Shown: piece by piece, positions 34,630 through 46,779 of the stretch
Layout: each line of letters starts with the position of its first letter
Numbering within the stretch: the first letter of the stretch is position 1
NCBI GenBank assembly: GCA_030407085.1
Contig: CM059587.1
Location: 95,599,001 to 95,663,000 of the forward strand
Direction: 5' to 3'
DNA: 64,000 nt
Source: Trichopria drosophilae
Taxonomy: Eukaryota; Arthropoda; Insecta; Hymenoptera; Diapriidae
Notes under the pieces: generated by a model
Told to the model about the DNA's origin: nothing
The model's database searches: none
The model's input: only the letters and a program-made list of their open reading frames with translations
Translations under genes and position numbers: made by a program

Positions 34630-35080
34630 GGTACTTTGAGGGTTTTTGAGGTCGGTAATCATCAATACAGCGTTATTTATCGTTTCGCAATTGCAGACTC
34701 AATATGGCGGACAAAAATGTTGAAAGTCATTTGATTTACACGAAACATGGTATTTGTGGCGTTTTCAGGTAGTAATTCACGATTTCATCGTCGTAATTTA
34801 TAATTTCAAAATGGCGGATTCAATATAGCGGACAAAACGGTTAATAGTCATTTAATTTGTGCGAAACGTGGTATTTGAGAGTTTTCAGGTTACTGATCAT
34901 GAATCCAATATTATAATTTATAATTTCAAAAAGGTGGATTCAATATGGCAGACAAAAATTGTTAAAAGTCGTTTCATTTGTATAAAATATGATATTCGGG
35001 GGTTTTTGAGATCGATGATCATGAATCCAATATCATAATTTATAGTGCCAAAATGGCGAGTTCAATACGCTTATCGAAAT
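34630..35080 (-). repeat. 120-122-bp repeat array, four units, minus orientation
   Basis: The word aata(t/c)(g/a)gcg recurs at 34701, 34822, 34942 and about 35064, spacing 121, 120 and 122. Each unit has ttcaaaatggcggattcaat, gcggacaaaa, gtcatttgattt, gaaacatggtatttg and a gggttttgaggt-like block. This confirms the unit length independently of the plus-oriented array at 51.6 kb. Confidence 0.9.
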
Positions 35081-35084
35081 TGTA

Positions 35085-37245
35085 AAATCTTAGAATTTTA
35101 TTCAAGTATATAAATGTACAAGTGTGCATTTCGTATGTTTAACAAAATTCCTCACAGTCATTTGATTTAGTACAAGATACTAGGGGGTTTTTGAACCATT
35201 CAATTAAGGTTTTTATAAAGTGACGTTGTTGGTAATAACTGTGCACCTAAAAATATTTATTTAAAATGATTTAAAGATATTTTCGATAATAGATCATTCA
35301 AATGCGTATGAACAATTTGCATTTTTTGTAAATATCTGCATTTTTAAATTACATTTATATTTTAGGAACATAATATGATACTACAATATAAATGTGTTGC
35401 ATAACAATAATACTTTTATGTAATAATGTAACAATTGAATGCCTCAAAAACATCGGCATGGAAAACAATAATGCGAATAAGATTATTTAAATATTAAAAC
35501 TAAATATATTTTTTGAATTTGTAAAAGCATATCATGTGTATAAATAAATAATTATAAAATAATATGATGGGTAATTGTATAAAATGGTCGGAAAAGATCG
35601 AGACAGAACAAAAATGTAATGACATTAAAGAGATTACATTTTTTTGAACATTGTAAACCTTATAACATTGTTTATAATAATAATATTTGTGCTTCATATG
35701 TTCGTCGTGATAATACAAGTTGAATTTGAAACACCATACATTAAAGGAATTAAGGTGGAAAAATTGTAGATGTGCCGAACGAAAAGGTGGAATTTTTAAA
35801 ACAGGTACTTTTTTATTTTCTAGGTTCCAGGTGCTCCTACTCTGTTAATATTACAGGCACATTGATGTATAATGTATAATGTCTACGATGACAATATAAC
35901 TTTTGTACTGATCATGTATCTTTCATTCAATTTAATTTAATAATATGTTGTATGCAATTCATTTAAGTAATGTTTAATATATTTACTCATTAGTTATGCA
36001 CGTATGTAAAACATATTAATAAATGTAAATTAACCAATAGCCAAGAAAATTTTTAATTTCCTTATATTTTGCTGTTACGGAACTAAAAATTACTAAACTG
36101 ATACAGAATATTTGTAGCATGTAACTGAATCTTTTTCTGTTATCTTTTAAAAAAATTACTAAATTATAACATTTTTTTAAATGGTACAGTAAACAACTTC
36201 AGTTACGTTTTCAGAAAATTTCGAAAAAAAATTCTGAGAGTGTATGATGGAAATAAACTTAAATAAAATCATAATGTACATAAAAATAGAAGCTAAGCTA
36301 AACATAACTTCTGTGCCACCAGAGTTAAAAGTTTCGTAAATTTGTCCTTATATCCATATATATATATAACTATAATTATAACGAAAACACTAAATAAAAA
36401 TCATTTCCCATTTAAAATTCGATATTAAATTTCAATGGTTTCCTACTTACCTAGAAAAACTGATTTTAACCAGAATCGGTAGCATAAGACTAACTTATTA
36501 TCCTCAACTTTTTACTAAATTAATCGTTGATAATTTCCATGCAGCAGACTAAAAAGTGAATGTTAATTTGCAAAAGAACAATCGATTATAAAATTGTGCC
36601 GAGAGCATAATCCAGCCGACCTTGTTTTAAACTTTTTATGGTGTTTAAAACCTACATTCTAGTGCTAGTCAGTTACCAATTCAATTACGAATTAATATTC
36701 AATTAATAATTAATTACCAAGTTAATTACGAATTTATGTGGATTTGGTAACCTTTAAACTTAACAATTTTGCAAAATTATAAAAAGAAATGGTAATTATT
36801 ATACCAAATAAATTACAATCTAGAACATTTATAAATTATTTTGCCTATATAGCTAAAGTGACGTAATCTAAAATGCAAACAAAATTAATTGTCCTTAGTA
36901 TTATTGTTATACAAATTTTCTTTAAATGGTTTACTTTAGTCGAATGTACATATTCATTTCAACTAACCCACAACTAAAACTATAATTTCAACATCACAAG
37001 TTACAAAAAATTGTACCTATATAAATCGAACAATAGATAATTTATTTTATTCAAAATTAACTAAAAAAATTGTTTTAAAAATTAAACAAACATGGTTTTA
37101 TTTGACGAACATATTTAAATAAATAAATAATGCCCGCTTTTAAATTAATAAAAATATACTAATAATTGAAAAGAAAAATATGGCGGGTTTTAAAATAAAA
37201 AAAAGTATCACATGTAGTTAATTGAAGTGAAAAAAAAAATAAAAA
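35085..37245. other. AT-rich intergenic sequence
   Basis: Over 2 kb with no recognisable gene. A short TA microsatellite lies near 36357-36368. ORFs here are Tyr/Phe/Ile-rich chance ORFs. Confidence 0.45.
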
Positions 37246-37252
37246 AAAATTT
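37222..37252 (-). terminator. RNA polymerase III T-run terminator
   Basis: On the minus strand, runs of nine T follow within a few bases of the tRNA-Ile 3' end. Confidence 0.7.
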
Positions 37253-37325
37253 GGCCCATGGGGGGATCGAACCCGCGACCTTCGCGTTATTAGCACGACG
37301 CTCTAACCAACTGAGCTAATGGGCC
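37253..37325 (-). tRNA. tRNA-Ile (AAT)
   Basis: 73 nt, no intron. On the minus strand the acceptor stem ggcccat/atgggcc pairs fully, the D arm is gctcagttggttagagc, the anticodon loop is ctaataa (anticodon AAT, read AAU and normally edited to IAU), and the T loop is ttcgatc. The T stem has one mismatch (gcggg with ccccc). Internal A and B boxes for RNA polymerase III are intact (tagctcagttgg, ggttcgatcc). A run of T on the minus strand directly after the 3' end (37252 downwards) serves as terminator. It probably decodes AUU and AUC in cytosolic translation. It is a standard functional gene by sequence. Confidence 0.96.
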
Positions 37326-37329
37326 AACC

Positions 37330-38970
37330 TTACTTTCATTCCATACAATCGACTATTTAAGGTCAAGCTATTTATTCATATACTTTATTTTTACATCAAA
37401 AAGTTTGTTATAACAATACCTTATGAACTTTCACTTCATAACTTTGTCATATTATGTATCGGAACTAAAAAAGTCACATAAAGCATGCAAGAAAAACGAA
37501 TAATTTTTATTCACCATGTACATAAAATTTATATAAATGTTGGTATTTGACGCAATTTAAATAAGTTTTCCAGTAAAATTAATTTGAAGATATATTGATG
37601 TAATATTTGTAAAAGGAAATATGTAAGTAATTTCTTACTTTATACTTACTGTCGATAATGTAGATTTGTAGGAAGTATGCTGCTGCCGGTAAACAGGATT
37701 TCTACTGCCAATATCGATCGAATGGTTTTATTAGCTTACCGACTGCGGATATTTCAGGACGCACTTTCTAAAATCAAGATAAATAACAATTTTGTATATT
37801 TTACAAAATCAGTTGTTACTATCTATTTTATTTTCTTATTTTTTAAAATAAAAATTCTTGCGTTAAAAATTAGCATTGCAATTAATAGTATGCAAGAGTC
37901 GTCTTTAAATACGTAAATAATCAGAATATATTAGTCAGATGAAATGAAACTTTGTGTTTAAATATTAAGTACTAAAAATGAGCACAGTTTGAAGACATTT
38001 TTAAAAATAACAACTGCTATTATATATTTATGATTCATAAATTTAAAATTAATATCAATAATCTTAATTATTTAATGTTATTATTCATTAACATGCTAAA
38101 AAATAGAATTAAAGAACACAAATAGAATATCGAAGGAGATGAAAATAACACAGGTTTAACTTTACATAGAATTAATAATGACCATTCTTTTGACTTTGAA
38201 CATGTTCGAATTATTTTAATTGAAAGAAATATAAACATAAACAAAAACATATGGAAAATTACAAATATAAAAAATAATCCCAATACAGTAAATATTCGTT
38301 TCGAAAAATCAAATCTACCTGAAATTTATTGTCCTCTTTTAAACTTACAAACATAAACAATAACAATACAAGGTCGGTTTACTTTCGTATTACTTTCGTT
38401 TTCGAAAATTTCCAATAACTTTTCAATATATAATCAAGCCTTCAACATGACAGTTCAATTTCCAAAAAGTAGTTATTTTATATCTTTTTTAATTATTTGC
38501 AGTTCACCTTATTGAATACTTTTGTATTCGTTTCGAATTTAAAAATTTTTCCACAGTGTATATACAGTCATAGGATTTTTTCCCTTTTTGAAATTAATAA
38601 TTATGAAGTGCTTGGACTTTTTAACAACTTTTTCCTAGGGTAAGATTATACTGTAATTGACAAAATAATACTAAGTAATATTAAACTTTTTCACCTGATT
38701 TCATTTCACGCGTTTTTTTTGTTTACTTTTACTGAAAAGCTGAAGGAAATTTTCAAAATTTATTTTTTACCGTTGATAACTCCTTCAATCATATCTTCTA
38801 TTTTTAATAACTAACTTAATAAATTATAAATAACTTAATAATAAACGTAATTAATTCAAAAATATTTGTAAATTTTCGCATCTCATTTCGACAAAAATTG
38901 TATATATTTCCATTCTATCGTGACAAATGTAAATCACTTTTTTATATATTTTTTCTAAATTGATGTTATT
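37330..38970. other. AT-rich intergenic sequence
   Basis: No gene recognised. ORFs at 37677-37916 and 38068-38283 are Ile/Phe-rich and lack motifs. Confidence 0.4.
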
Positions 38971-38974
38971 TTTT

Positions 38975-40105
38975 GTTTTGGATAAACTTCCAAAAGCCAC
39001 ACACCTCCAATTTTTTCGAAAATACGTACACTTACGTAATTTGATGCGCTGATTAGGAATTTCGTAATGAAAATTGACGACCAGGTCATCTTCAAGGTCA
39101 AAATGAAAAAAAACGCGTTTTTTGCATTTCTTCGCATTTATTTCCGAAAATACAAATCAGACGGAAAAAAGTTTCCAACAAAAAAGATAGAGAATCAAAT
39201 TCTCTACAAAAAAGGTTATATGCATTTTTTCGAAATATAAAAAATAATGCCATAATCGAATGAGGAACATGACAATAATCTACTTAACGTTCCCTTTCCA
39301 ATGTAGTTAGGCTTGTCGCCACTAGATGAAATTGCGGAGTGTGAGTAGGTAGGACGATTCGGACTACTGAAACCAATGTAGAGTGGCACTTTGACAGGAT
39401 CAGGGCAATTTTTGCCCTTTTTTATACTAACTTTTATACCCCCCCCCCCTTCCCGTTCAGATTTATGATTATTTACGGCTACCTCCTACAGTTTGAAAAG
39501 CAATGCTTGAATCTAGGGAGTGCCTACGTTCTGGGGGGCTCCGCCCCAGATCCTCCTTTTTATACTACCCTAACCTCCAGCCATCAGATACGAAAGGTAC
39601 AGGTTGACGATTATTCTCATATTCCTCCTTCGATTAGGGCGTTATCTTTACTGTTTCGATAAAAATGCATACAACCTTTTTTGTAGAGAATTTGATTCTA
39701 TATCTTTTTTGTTCGAAACTTTTTACCGTCTGATTTGTATTTTCGGAAATAAATGCGAAAAAATGCAACAAGACGCGTTTTTTTCATTTTGACCTTGAAG
39801 ATGTCCTTGTCGGCAATTTTCACTATGAAATTCATAATCAACGCATCAAATTACGTAAGTATACGTAGTTTCAAATAAATTGGAGGTGTTTGGCTTTCGG
39901 AAGTACAGTAGTCCTCCCCTTATTTTAACTATTCGGGACAAGGAATATGGCGGCCCCTTCCCTTATTTGAACATCTCCTCTCTTTCTTACGACCAGCAGT
40001 GAGAGCGTGAGAGCACGATAAAAAGTTAAAATAGGGGAAGGGGAAAAGTTAAAATAAGAGACGTGGTTAAAATAAGGGTAGGACTACTGTACACCCTTTG
40101 TTTTA
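38975..40105. mobile_element. Long-TIR DNA element interrupted by a MITE
   Basis: Left arm 38977-39235 and right arm 39659-39903 are inverted copies: acttccaaaagccacacacc, atttgatgcg, gaccttgaagatg (inverted as catcttcaaggtc), ttttttgcatttcttcgc, agacggaaaaaagtttc and agagaatcaaattctctac. The right end is split by the insertion at 39906-40089; after it, caccctttg restores a terminus like those of mariner-related elements (gggtgta then cttccgaaagcc when read outward-in). The centre (39240-39658) has no transposase but contains a C run (39440-39449) and a ggggctccgcccc hairpin near 39534. Confidence 0.8.
39906..40089. mobile_element. 184-bp MITE with TA target duplication
   Basis: Ends are cagtagtcctccccttattt and its inverted match (aaaataagggtaggactactg), each followed by TA (39904-39905 and 40090-40091). 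It sits inside the terminal repeat of the surrounding element, so it is the younger of the two. The centre holds gtgagagcgtgagagcacg. No coding capacity. Confidence 0.9.
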
Positions 40106-40245
40106 AACAGAATAAAGATTTCTGAAGAGGACCTTTATCGTAGGTCGAAACGTTAACCACTGTTATTTTTTTTTTTAAACCTGTCATTCTGATTATCAAG
40201 AAACTTCAAAGAATCTATTTCACTTATGAAAATATCAGAAAAGAA
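40105..40245 (+). repeat. Hammerhead-like repeat, copy B
   Basis: ctgaaga (40122-40128), then a 5-bp stem gacct/aggtc with loop ttatcgt, then gaaac (40047+100, at 40147-40151). This matches the hammerhead core layout except for one change (ctgatga would be expected). Shared downstream words with copy A: cattctgatta and tttcacttatgaaa. No convincing stem III or cleavage site. It is interpreted as a decayed Penelope-type terminal repeat or a similar retroelement end. Confidence 0.5.
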
Positions 40246-40249
40246 AGTT

Positions 40250-40430
40250 TTATAGAATTATAATTGTTCATTATTTTAATTTGAAATTGACATTCAATCA
40301 ATATATCCTAAATTTTCGACATTTTAAGTTGTTTTGTGTATCTGCGTTACGTAGTATTTTTGTAATAATACATTATATAAAATTTTATTGAAAATATAAA
40401 AAATATAAAATACCTAAATAATAACAAAAA
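40250..40430. other. Spacer before tRNA 2
   Basis: AT-rich; no feature other than the T-run terminator complement at 40423-40435. Confidence 0.4.
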
Positions 40431-40435
40431 AATTT

Positions 40436-40508
40436 AGCTCATGAGGGGATCGAACCCACGGCCTTCGCGTTATTAGCACGACGCTCTAACCAACTGAGCT
40501 AATGGGCT
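40436..40508 (-). tRNA. tRNA-Ile (AAT), diverged copy
   Basis: 73 nt on the minus strand, same D arm, anticodon arm and T loop as the gene at 37253-37325, so anticodon AAT. Differences: the acceptor is agcccat/atgagct with one C-A mismatch at the fourth pair, the variable region reads ggccg instead of ggtcg, and the T stem is gtggg with ccctc, again with one mismatch. The first acceptor pair is A-T instead of G-C. A T run follows its 3' end. It may still be functional, but the acceptor mismatch and the coordinated changes suggest a decaying duplicate. It lies 3.18 kb from, and in the same orientation as, the canonical copy. Confidence 0.85.
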
Positions 40509-40514
40509 AACTGG

Positions 40515-41450
40515 AATAAAAATTGATAAAATATCTTCGTCACTCGTCAAAATATTCATTACTTTTTACGTTCACCTAATCTTCGAGAATAATCAGTATT
40601 TGAACTCACTTTTATCGATTCTTATCTTTCATTGTCTACAACTTGTCGTTTATGTTTTATATTACCTGTATTTATCGGGGCATTAAACTTCATGCTCAAT
40701 GTCTTCCGATTAAATTATTTTATAGTCTTAATTTGAGAGAATAAATAAAGGTAAAATACTCAAAAAGCTTGAAATACGATTTTTAAAAACTTTTGTACAA
40801 ATATTTGTATAGTTTTTGAGGATCCTGTTTACAAATCCACTGACACGTTCTTGGTATTACCTAAAAAATGAGAATTTCGGAACGAAACGGGTTAAATAAT
40901 ATTTCACTCTGGCATATCACTAACTAAATTGATAATCCAGTGTTGAATTTATCAAATTTTTCGACTAACTTTCCTTATAGAATATTAAAGCCGATTGGTT
41001 ACTTTTTCGAAGATAGTTTTTGGCAAATTTAGTCATGTTTTAATAATAATGTTATTGCGTAATTTGAATATTCTTATAGTCATATGTTTAAGAAAAGCCA
41101 TTACCTATTATGAAATTAGTTGACATTCTCTAAAATACAGTAGCTTTTATGTTTTGAAATATTTACTATTTCATGTATTTCCGCACCGTTTCATTAAAAT
41201 ATTTTAATTTTATATTCAAATTTACAAAGGCCTACGATCCAAAACGATCCTTTTTAGATAAACATACGTATATGCGGGCAACGACACGTTCGAAGTAGTT
41301 TTTCAATTTAATACGTAGTGTATCATTATCGCGTTCACTGGTTCTAAATTTTATTCAGTTTACTTGCATGCAATTTTACGTAATTACAGATTTTAATAAT
41401 TAACTTTCTCTTACGTTGCCTTCAATATTCTTCAAAAATGTATTACATAC
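40515..41450. other. AT-rich intergenic sequence
   Basis: No gene, RNA or defined repeat seen. Confidence 0.4.
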
Positions 41451-41451
41451 A

Positions 41452-41500
41452 GTGCCGTCAAAACAATTTTGGACAGGGATCCAAACAGGGGTCACATTAA
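41452..41500 (+). repeat. Solo Tc1-like terminus
   Basis: cagtgccgtcaaaacaattt then tggacagggatcc follows TA and has the wording of Tc1-type transposon ends (cagtg..g.caaaa). No inverted partner was found in the window. Confidence 0.45.
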
Positions 41501-41739
41501 AAGTAGAATTATTAAAAAAAAGCTCCAAATTCTCTCAGAGAAACGAAATTCATAGAAATCACAAATATTAAGTAAGACCGTATTCGAAATCTTTGTATGC
41601 GACTCGAACAACCAAGTAAATTCGAGTTCAAAATTAGAACCATAAATTGATCAAGCGATACCTTTAAGACCCGATCATCCCTCCACTGAATTGTAAACTC
41701 AGATCGATGCAAACCTGCACTCTTTCTAATCTGAGCCAT

Positions 41740-42600
41740 CATCAGCTACTTCCACAGTAAGGGATGTCAAAAACTTCAATGGGCCGAATTAACCTATGAC
41801 CCCTACCTTCAAACTTCTCCTTTACATAGAAGCTTTGACACAAGTCCTGAGTGACAGCGCTTATCTATCCAGTTTGTGATCTCGTCCCTCCATGTGAATC
41901 CATTTGAAGCGGGGGCTAGGACTTAATCCGGACTTCATCGAACCACTTCCACATCGCGGGCTATCATCGTCTGGATCATCCGACTATTGCGTAACATTTC
42001 GGTCATGAACTGCATCTCGATTAATCATGAACGGCATCTAGATCAATCCTGAACTGCATCTGAAACAAATCACGAACCGTTTAAGAAATCGCACACCATG
42101 AACATACTTCGGTAAGTTTATGGAATCTGCTATTATAAATCCGATAGTTCGCCAACCAGTAATGCAAATCATGATGAAATTTCGCTTCTAAGATCAGATT
42201 AGGTTATGTTATGTTGGACATTTCTTTGATGTATTGCTTTATTGTCATTATCCTCAAATCATTTCTTTTTTGAGACGTCTAAATCAAAACACATTTTAAA
42301 AGAGGACACTTCTAAGTGTCTTAGTGCCTTCATTTAAGACACCCGATTTTGCAATGATAGTATCGCCCAAGAAAACCGTAAGCCTTGAATCTATTATTTG
42401 AAACTGTGCTGGCTAGAGAACATTTCACTAAAAATCTGACTGTTGACGATGAACTGTAATCAACATCTGGACTGTCAAAATGACATAAATGTTTTCTACT
42501 GGATGATCCCCTTCTGTTACGTTTTCTACTGTTGGAACTGTGACAATTACGTGCTCTACCCGTGACAATAGTAGAATAATTACCGTCAAACGTCACTCAG
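41740..42600 (+). other. Less AT-rich region ending in a consensus splice donor
   Basis: Composition is more balanced than around it, and the region ends in ccgtcaaacgtcactcag|gtaagt with a perfect donor at 42600/42601 on the plus strand. No good open frame crosses the donor, so if this is an exon it is non-coding or a 5' UTR. Imperfect 22-23-bp tandem units (catgaactgcatctcgatta, catgaacggcatctagatca, cctgaactgcatctgaaaca) lie at 42003-42083. Two ORFs on the minus strand here (41512-41742 and 42330-42596) have no recognisable motif. Confidence 0.35.
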
Positions 42601-42609
42601 GTAAGTTCG

Positions 42610-44755
42610 TTTTATTATGCAATTATTCCTCGACATCAACAATTTCAATAATTATTGTTTTGAGTAGCTTATTGTCAAATAATTTGTGGTAATACGTAAG
42701 TGATTTCAAATGACGCGTAATACAATAGGCTATGGAGTTTGTCGGAAGCTTCTTCTTAATCACTAGAGCTTCGTTTGTGGTTGGGAAATTTATACATATT
42801 TGTTGTCAATCTTTAACTGGTACTTTGCGGGTATTTCTTACCAGTAGATGTTAAAATTTAGCAGCTGTCGCTAACTCTTTTGGGTATAGCAATATCCTGA
42901 AGAAAGTCTTCAAGATAATTGATAAGTTAAAAAATTTAATAACAACAGAACTGTGCGCTGCAGAATTTGATATTAAGATAAAAACTTTTCTTTGTTGTAA
43001 ATTGTTAAATGGAGACGTACATTACATGGATTATTGCTACCTTTGTTAATGATTTTACCCAACTAAACGGGAAGTCTAACATTCTTGACACGACTATGTT
43101 CACCTTAAATTGATGCGTTGGGGTGCAAAACCTACCGAGTCCAAAAAAATAAAAAACTGTGATAACCATATAAACGTACATTACATATAGTTCTTTGAAA
43201 ATTTAGAGATTGTGTATGTGCAAAAAAAAAATGTTTACCCTTTAAAATTGAGCGCTGTTCTTATGAATCTGCTATCTTTCCAATGTTAGCGACAAACAGT
43301 TTTCCGAGTTTTTCTCAAAACTGCATAAAACGGACTTAAACGGACGCCTCAATTATGTTTACAAGAAAAAGCTATCAATATTTTAGGAAATAATAGTGAA
43401 ATGTTTTCTATTTTCTTTTTATATCTTGTTAAAACTATAATGATGACTTTAATGGAATTTCTAAAGTAACAAAAGATTTGTCAATTAATTAAATATGTAT
43501 ACATATCAAGCTTTAGATACAGCCACCAAAGTACTAAAGAGATAAACAAATCCAGATTATTACCGATCGTTCAAAAATATTTGTTTACCTTTGTTAAATG
43601 GCAATACAGCATATTTTCCCTCCCCTGTAGTAAGACAGTATATATTTCACAAACAAATAAAAATCACCCACAGCTCGTATTCACCTAATCTCTTTCCGTG
43701 CGGTTACTTTCTTTCCCCAAACCTGAAAATGATCATGTCGATGACATAAAAGTGACCGTGACATCGATCCTCAAGGCCATTCTGGAAATCAATATCGAAA
43801 AATCCTTTCATGTTTTGATTTACCCCGCAAATCGTTACATTGACCTGTAGGAAAATTTGTAAAAAAAATACGAAAATAAAATTGGAATTATTTCTTTCAT
43901 TTAGAATATGGAAAAGACCATTTTACATGAAATATTCAAAGTAAAAATTATTCAAAGTTATGATGGATCTGACTTTCATGGCATATTTACCCATTCCATC
44001 GTATCTACAAATTTAATATCAATCAAAGAATTATAATGTGGACAAATAAATCTCATTTTAGACTTTTATTTGTAAGTATTATACAATAATTGCAAAAAAG
44101 CATGCATGAAATATTAGATCTTAGTTTAAGTTGAAATGAAGTAGTTCTTCAGTTGTTTCCTCTGCATTGTACACTAGGATCTCAACATTTGATGAATCAA
44201 TTAGCATTGCTTTCATTTCGACCAATTTTAGCTTGCAATCTTTTTTTGCGATTTTGTCTTTTATTTTTTTAACATATCTATCAACTTCCACTTGATAACT
44301 TTAGTGTTTTATGTAGATATAACATTAGCGTTTTACACAGATGTAATCTTCTCAATAAGTGGCATTGACGTAAATAGTGTTTGTACATTACGGTTCGCAT
44401 TTAATATAATATCTACTAAATGTTGTATCCTTTTTTTGAATTTAATCAATTTCAAAATAAAGGATAAAAGGTATCATATTTTTTCTTCTTTTGGCAGTAA
44501 TTGAAGAGTAGAATGGTAGAAAATGATGTTGAATAGTTCAGATTTTAATACTTAGCAAAGAATTGAGATAGAGAAAGACAGCCAAAAACTGCGAGTATTG
44601 ACAGGAATTGAAAGTAAGTAACCAATTCCTTCAAATAAATTAATTGAAAGAAAATGAGAAAAATTGCAGAAAGTCAAGAAACTCAATTCAGAACCTGTCT
44701 GAATTATATTTAATAAATTTAAATTCTTTTCGTTTGCTGGGATGCGTCGAACAAT
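42610..44755. other. AT-rich intergenic or intronic sequence
   Basis: No gene seen. A somewhat less AT-rich patch (gtgaccgtgacatcgatcct near 43751) has no coding signal. Confidence 0.4.
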
Positions 44756-44759
44756 ATTT

Positions 44760-45015
44760 TATGTTGCAAGTGCATACAAAATACGAAAGAAAAAGACAAA
44801 AATGTGTAAAATACCATTTCACGCACGCTGTAACATAAAATACTTGCTTTCCGCGATTAGCAGTATGTACCCCCTCGACCCCCTCATAGCCCTTGCTGCA
44901 ATTACTTCGTTTCCGCCCTAGATACGTAAAATACTATTATGTTACATGTGGTGTGCGTAAAATGCTATTTTAAACATTTGTAGTCTTCTATTGGTTTTTC
45001 GACCCGCACCCGAAT
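44760..45015. repeat. TTTTACGCAC-family block plus half of the 29.2-kb hairpin
   Basis: tgtgtaaaataccatttcac then gcacgctg near 44802, ccgccctagatacgtaaaat near 44915 and gtgtgcgtaaaatgctattt near 44951 belong to the family best seen at 22.4 kb. At 44990-45011 attggtttttcgacccgcac repeats one arm of the hairpin at 29203-29341. Confidence 0.65.
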
Positions 45016-45019
45016 ATAC

Positions 45020-45426
45020 CTAGTTTCTTAACAAATCTAATGTATATTTTTCCGTTTTTTTGTTACATATAGTATGTGTAATATGTACGTAAAGTAAAAT
45101 AAAAATGAATTATTTATAGAGTTATATTGGAAATAAACATTTTTTAATATGACTGACATTCAATGGCTTAAACAAACAGCATTAACCGTGTATGTTCATT
45201 ATCAGAAAAGTAGACAGATATAAAAATATAAACTTAGTTTATTAATAACTATAAATATATAATAACTCCGTACGTTTTTCCTGATAGCAAATAGGAAAAC
45301 AAAGGTAATTGAAATAATTAGTAAAGTTGTCATTTCAATTTAATTTTAACATTTTTATTAAATAATATACAATAGTTACAGACAAATCGCTAATAATTTC
45401 ATTAATTATGACAGTATTTTCCTGTA
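45020..45426. other. No gene seen
   Basis: AT-rich spacer. Confidence 0.4.
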
Positions 45427-45428
45427 TA

Positions 45429-46772
45429 CAGTACCGCTCAAAAGTATGAGCTCACCCTTGCGGAATTTTGGCTAAATTAAAATGTTGATATCTCATCGCC
45501 AAGTTAACGTACGGGAAAAATAAAAAAAAGAGAATTAAAGAGAAGACTTTCAGCTTCTCAGTCGTGGTGGTGTCATTTCTATATATACATTTCCATACGA
45601 ACTATGCTCGATTTACTAAAGTCATTTTTTCGTATTATTTTTTCTTTTTCAATCACCTCCCATTTTTTTTTAAATGATTGCAGGAGAAATGTACAACGTG
45701 TCATCGGAAGGTAATCCCCATAGCTTCAATTTGCCTCTTCGGGATTTTGTCTAATATTTCTTTACAAATACTTATTTAATTTTGAACAAATTAATGTGAT
45801 TTTTTTCAATCTGCTATATCTCGGAAAATTAACGTGATATAAAAAATGTTTAAGAAACAAAAAGTTTAATTTTTTAATTATCTATTGGCTGAAATGTTTT
45901 CAAATTTTTAGAAGGAAATTTTTTTTACCGTATTTTTTCGACTTCAACATTTTTTATGTAACAATCATTTTCGGATGCAAAGTTGCATTTAAACTATGAT
46001 TAAGTTTAAGATTATGTTTGTCTTTACTATTAGGATGTTTCACGCAAAGCGCGTAGCGGTTTTTTTTTAAGAAAGCAAAATTTAATAAATATGTACATAT
46101 ATATGAATACAATTGTTGATATTTTCTATGTATGTTAAAATAAAGTTTATTGTTCATTTATAAATACATGTACATGAATTATTATATCTCAAACTGAGCA
46201 TAGTTGAAATGCAAATCTAGATCTGTTAATAATCGCAGCACAAAAGCGTAAATTTGACAAAATAGGATTAAAACAATTTCCTTCTAAAAATTTGAAAAAA
46301 TTTCAGCAAATAGATAATTAAAAAATGAAACTTTTTGTTTTTAAACATTTTTTATATCACGTTAATTTTTCGAGGTATAGCAGATTGAAAAAAAATCACA
46401 TTAACTTGTTCAATAATTCTTTACAAATAAGTATTTGTAAAGAAATATTAGACAAAATCCGGAAAAGGCAAATTGAAGCTATAGGGATTACCTTTCGATT
46501 AGACGTTGTACATTTCTCCTGCAATCATTTTTAAAAAAATGGGAGGTGATTGAAAAAGAAAAAAATAATACGAAAAAATGACTTTAGTAAATCGAGCATA
46601 GTTCGTATGGAAATGTATATATAGAGATGAAACCAAAAGTGATGAAAGCTGAAAGTTTCCTCTTTAATTCCCTTTTTTTATTTTTCCTTTACGTTAACTT
46701 GGCGATGAGATATCAACATTTTAATTTAGCCAAAATTCCGCAAGGGTGAGCTCATACTTTTGAGCGGTACTG
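45429..46772. mobile_element. 1.34-kb foldback element with TA target duplication
   Basis: Ends cagtaccgctcaaaagtatg and its inverted match (catacttttgagcggtactg), flanked by TA at 45427-45428 and 46773-46774. The arms are about 500 bp each (45429-45940 and 46265-46772), including gagctcacccttgcggaatt, gagaattaaagagaa, atatatacatttccatacga and gcaggagaaatgtacaacg on the left with inverted partners on the right. The 320-bp centre is AT-rich with no transposase. Termini and TA place it with Tc1/mariner-type non-autonomous elements. ORFs at 45954-46157 and 46325-46534 are part of it and not genes. Confidence 0.9.
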
Positions 46773-46779
46773 TATATTC

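Noticed and set aside
42330..42596. 88-codon Ser/Arg-rich minus-strand ORF
   Set aside because: No recognisable domain, and the plus strand ends in a strong splice donor at the same place.
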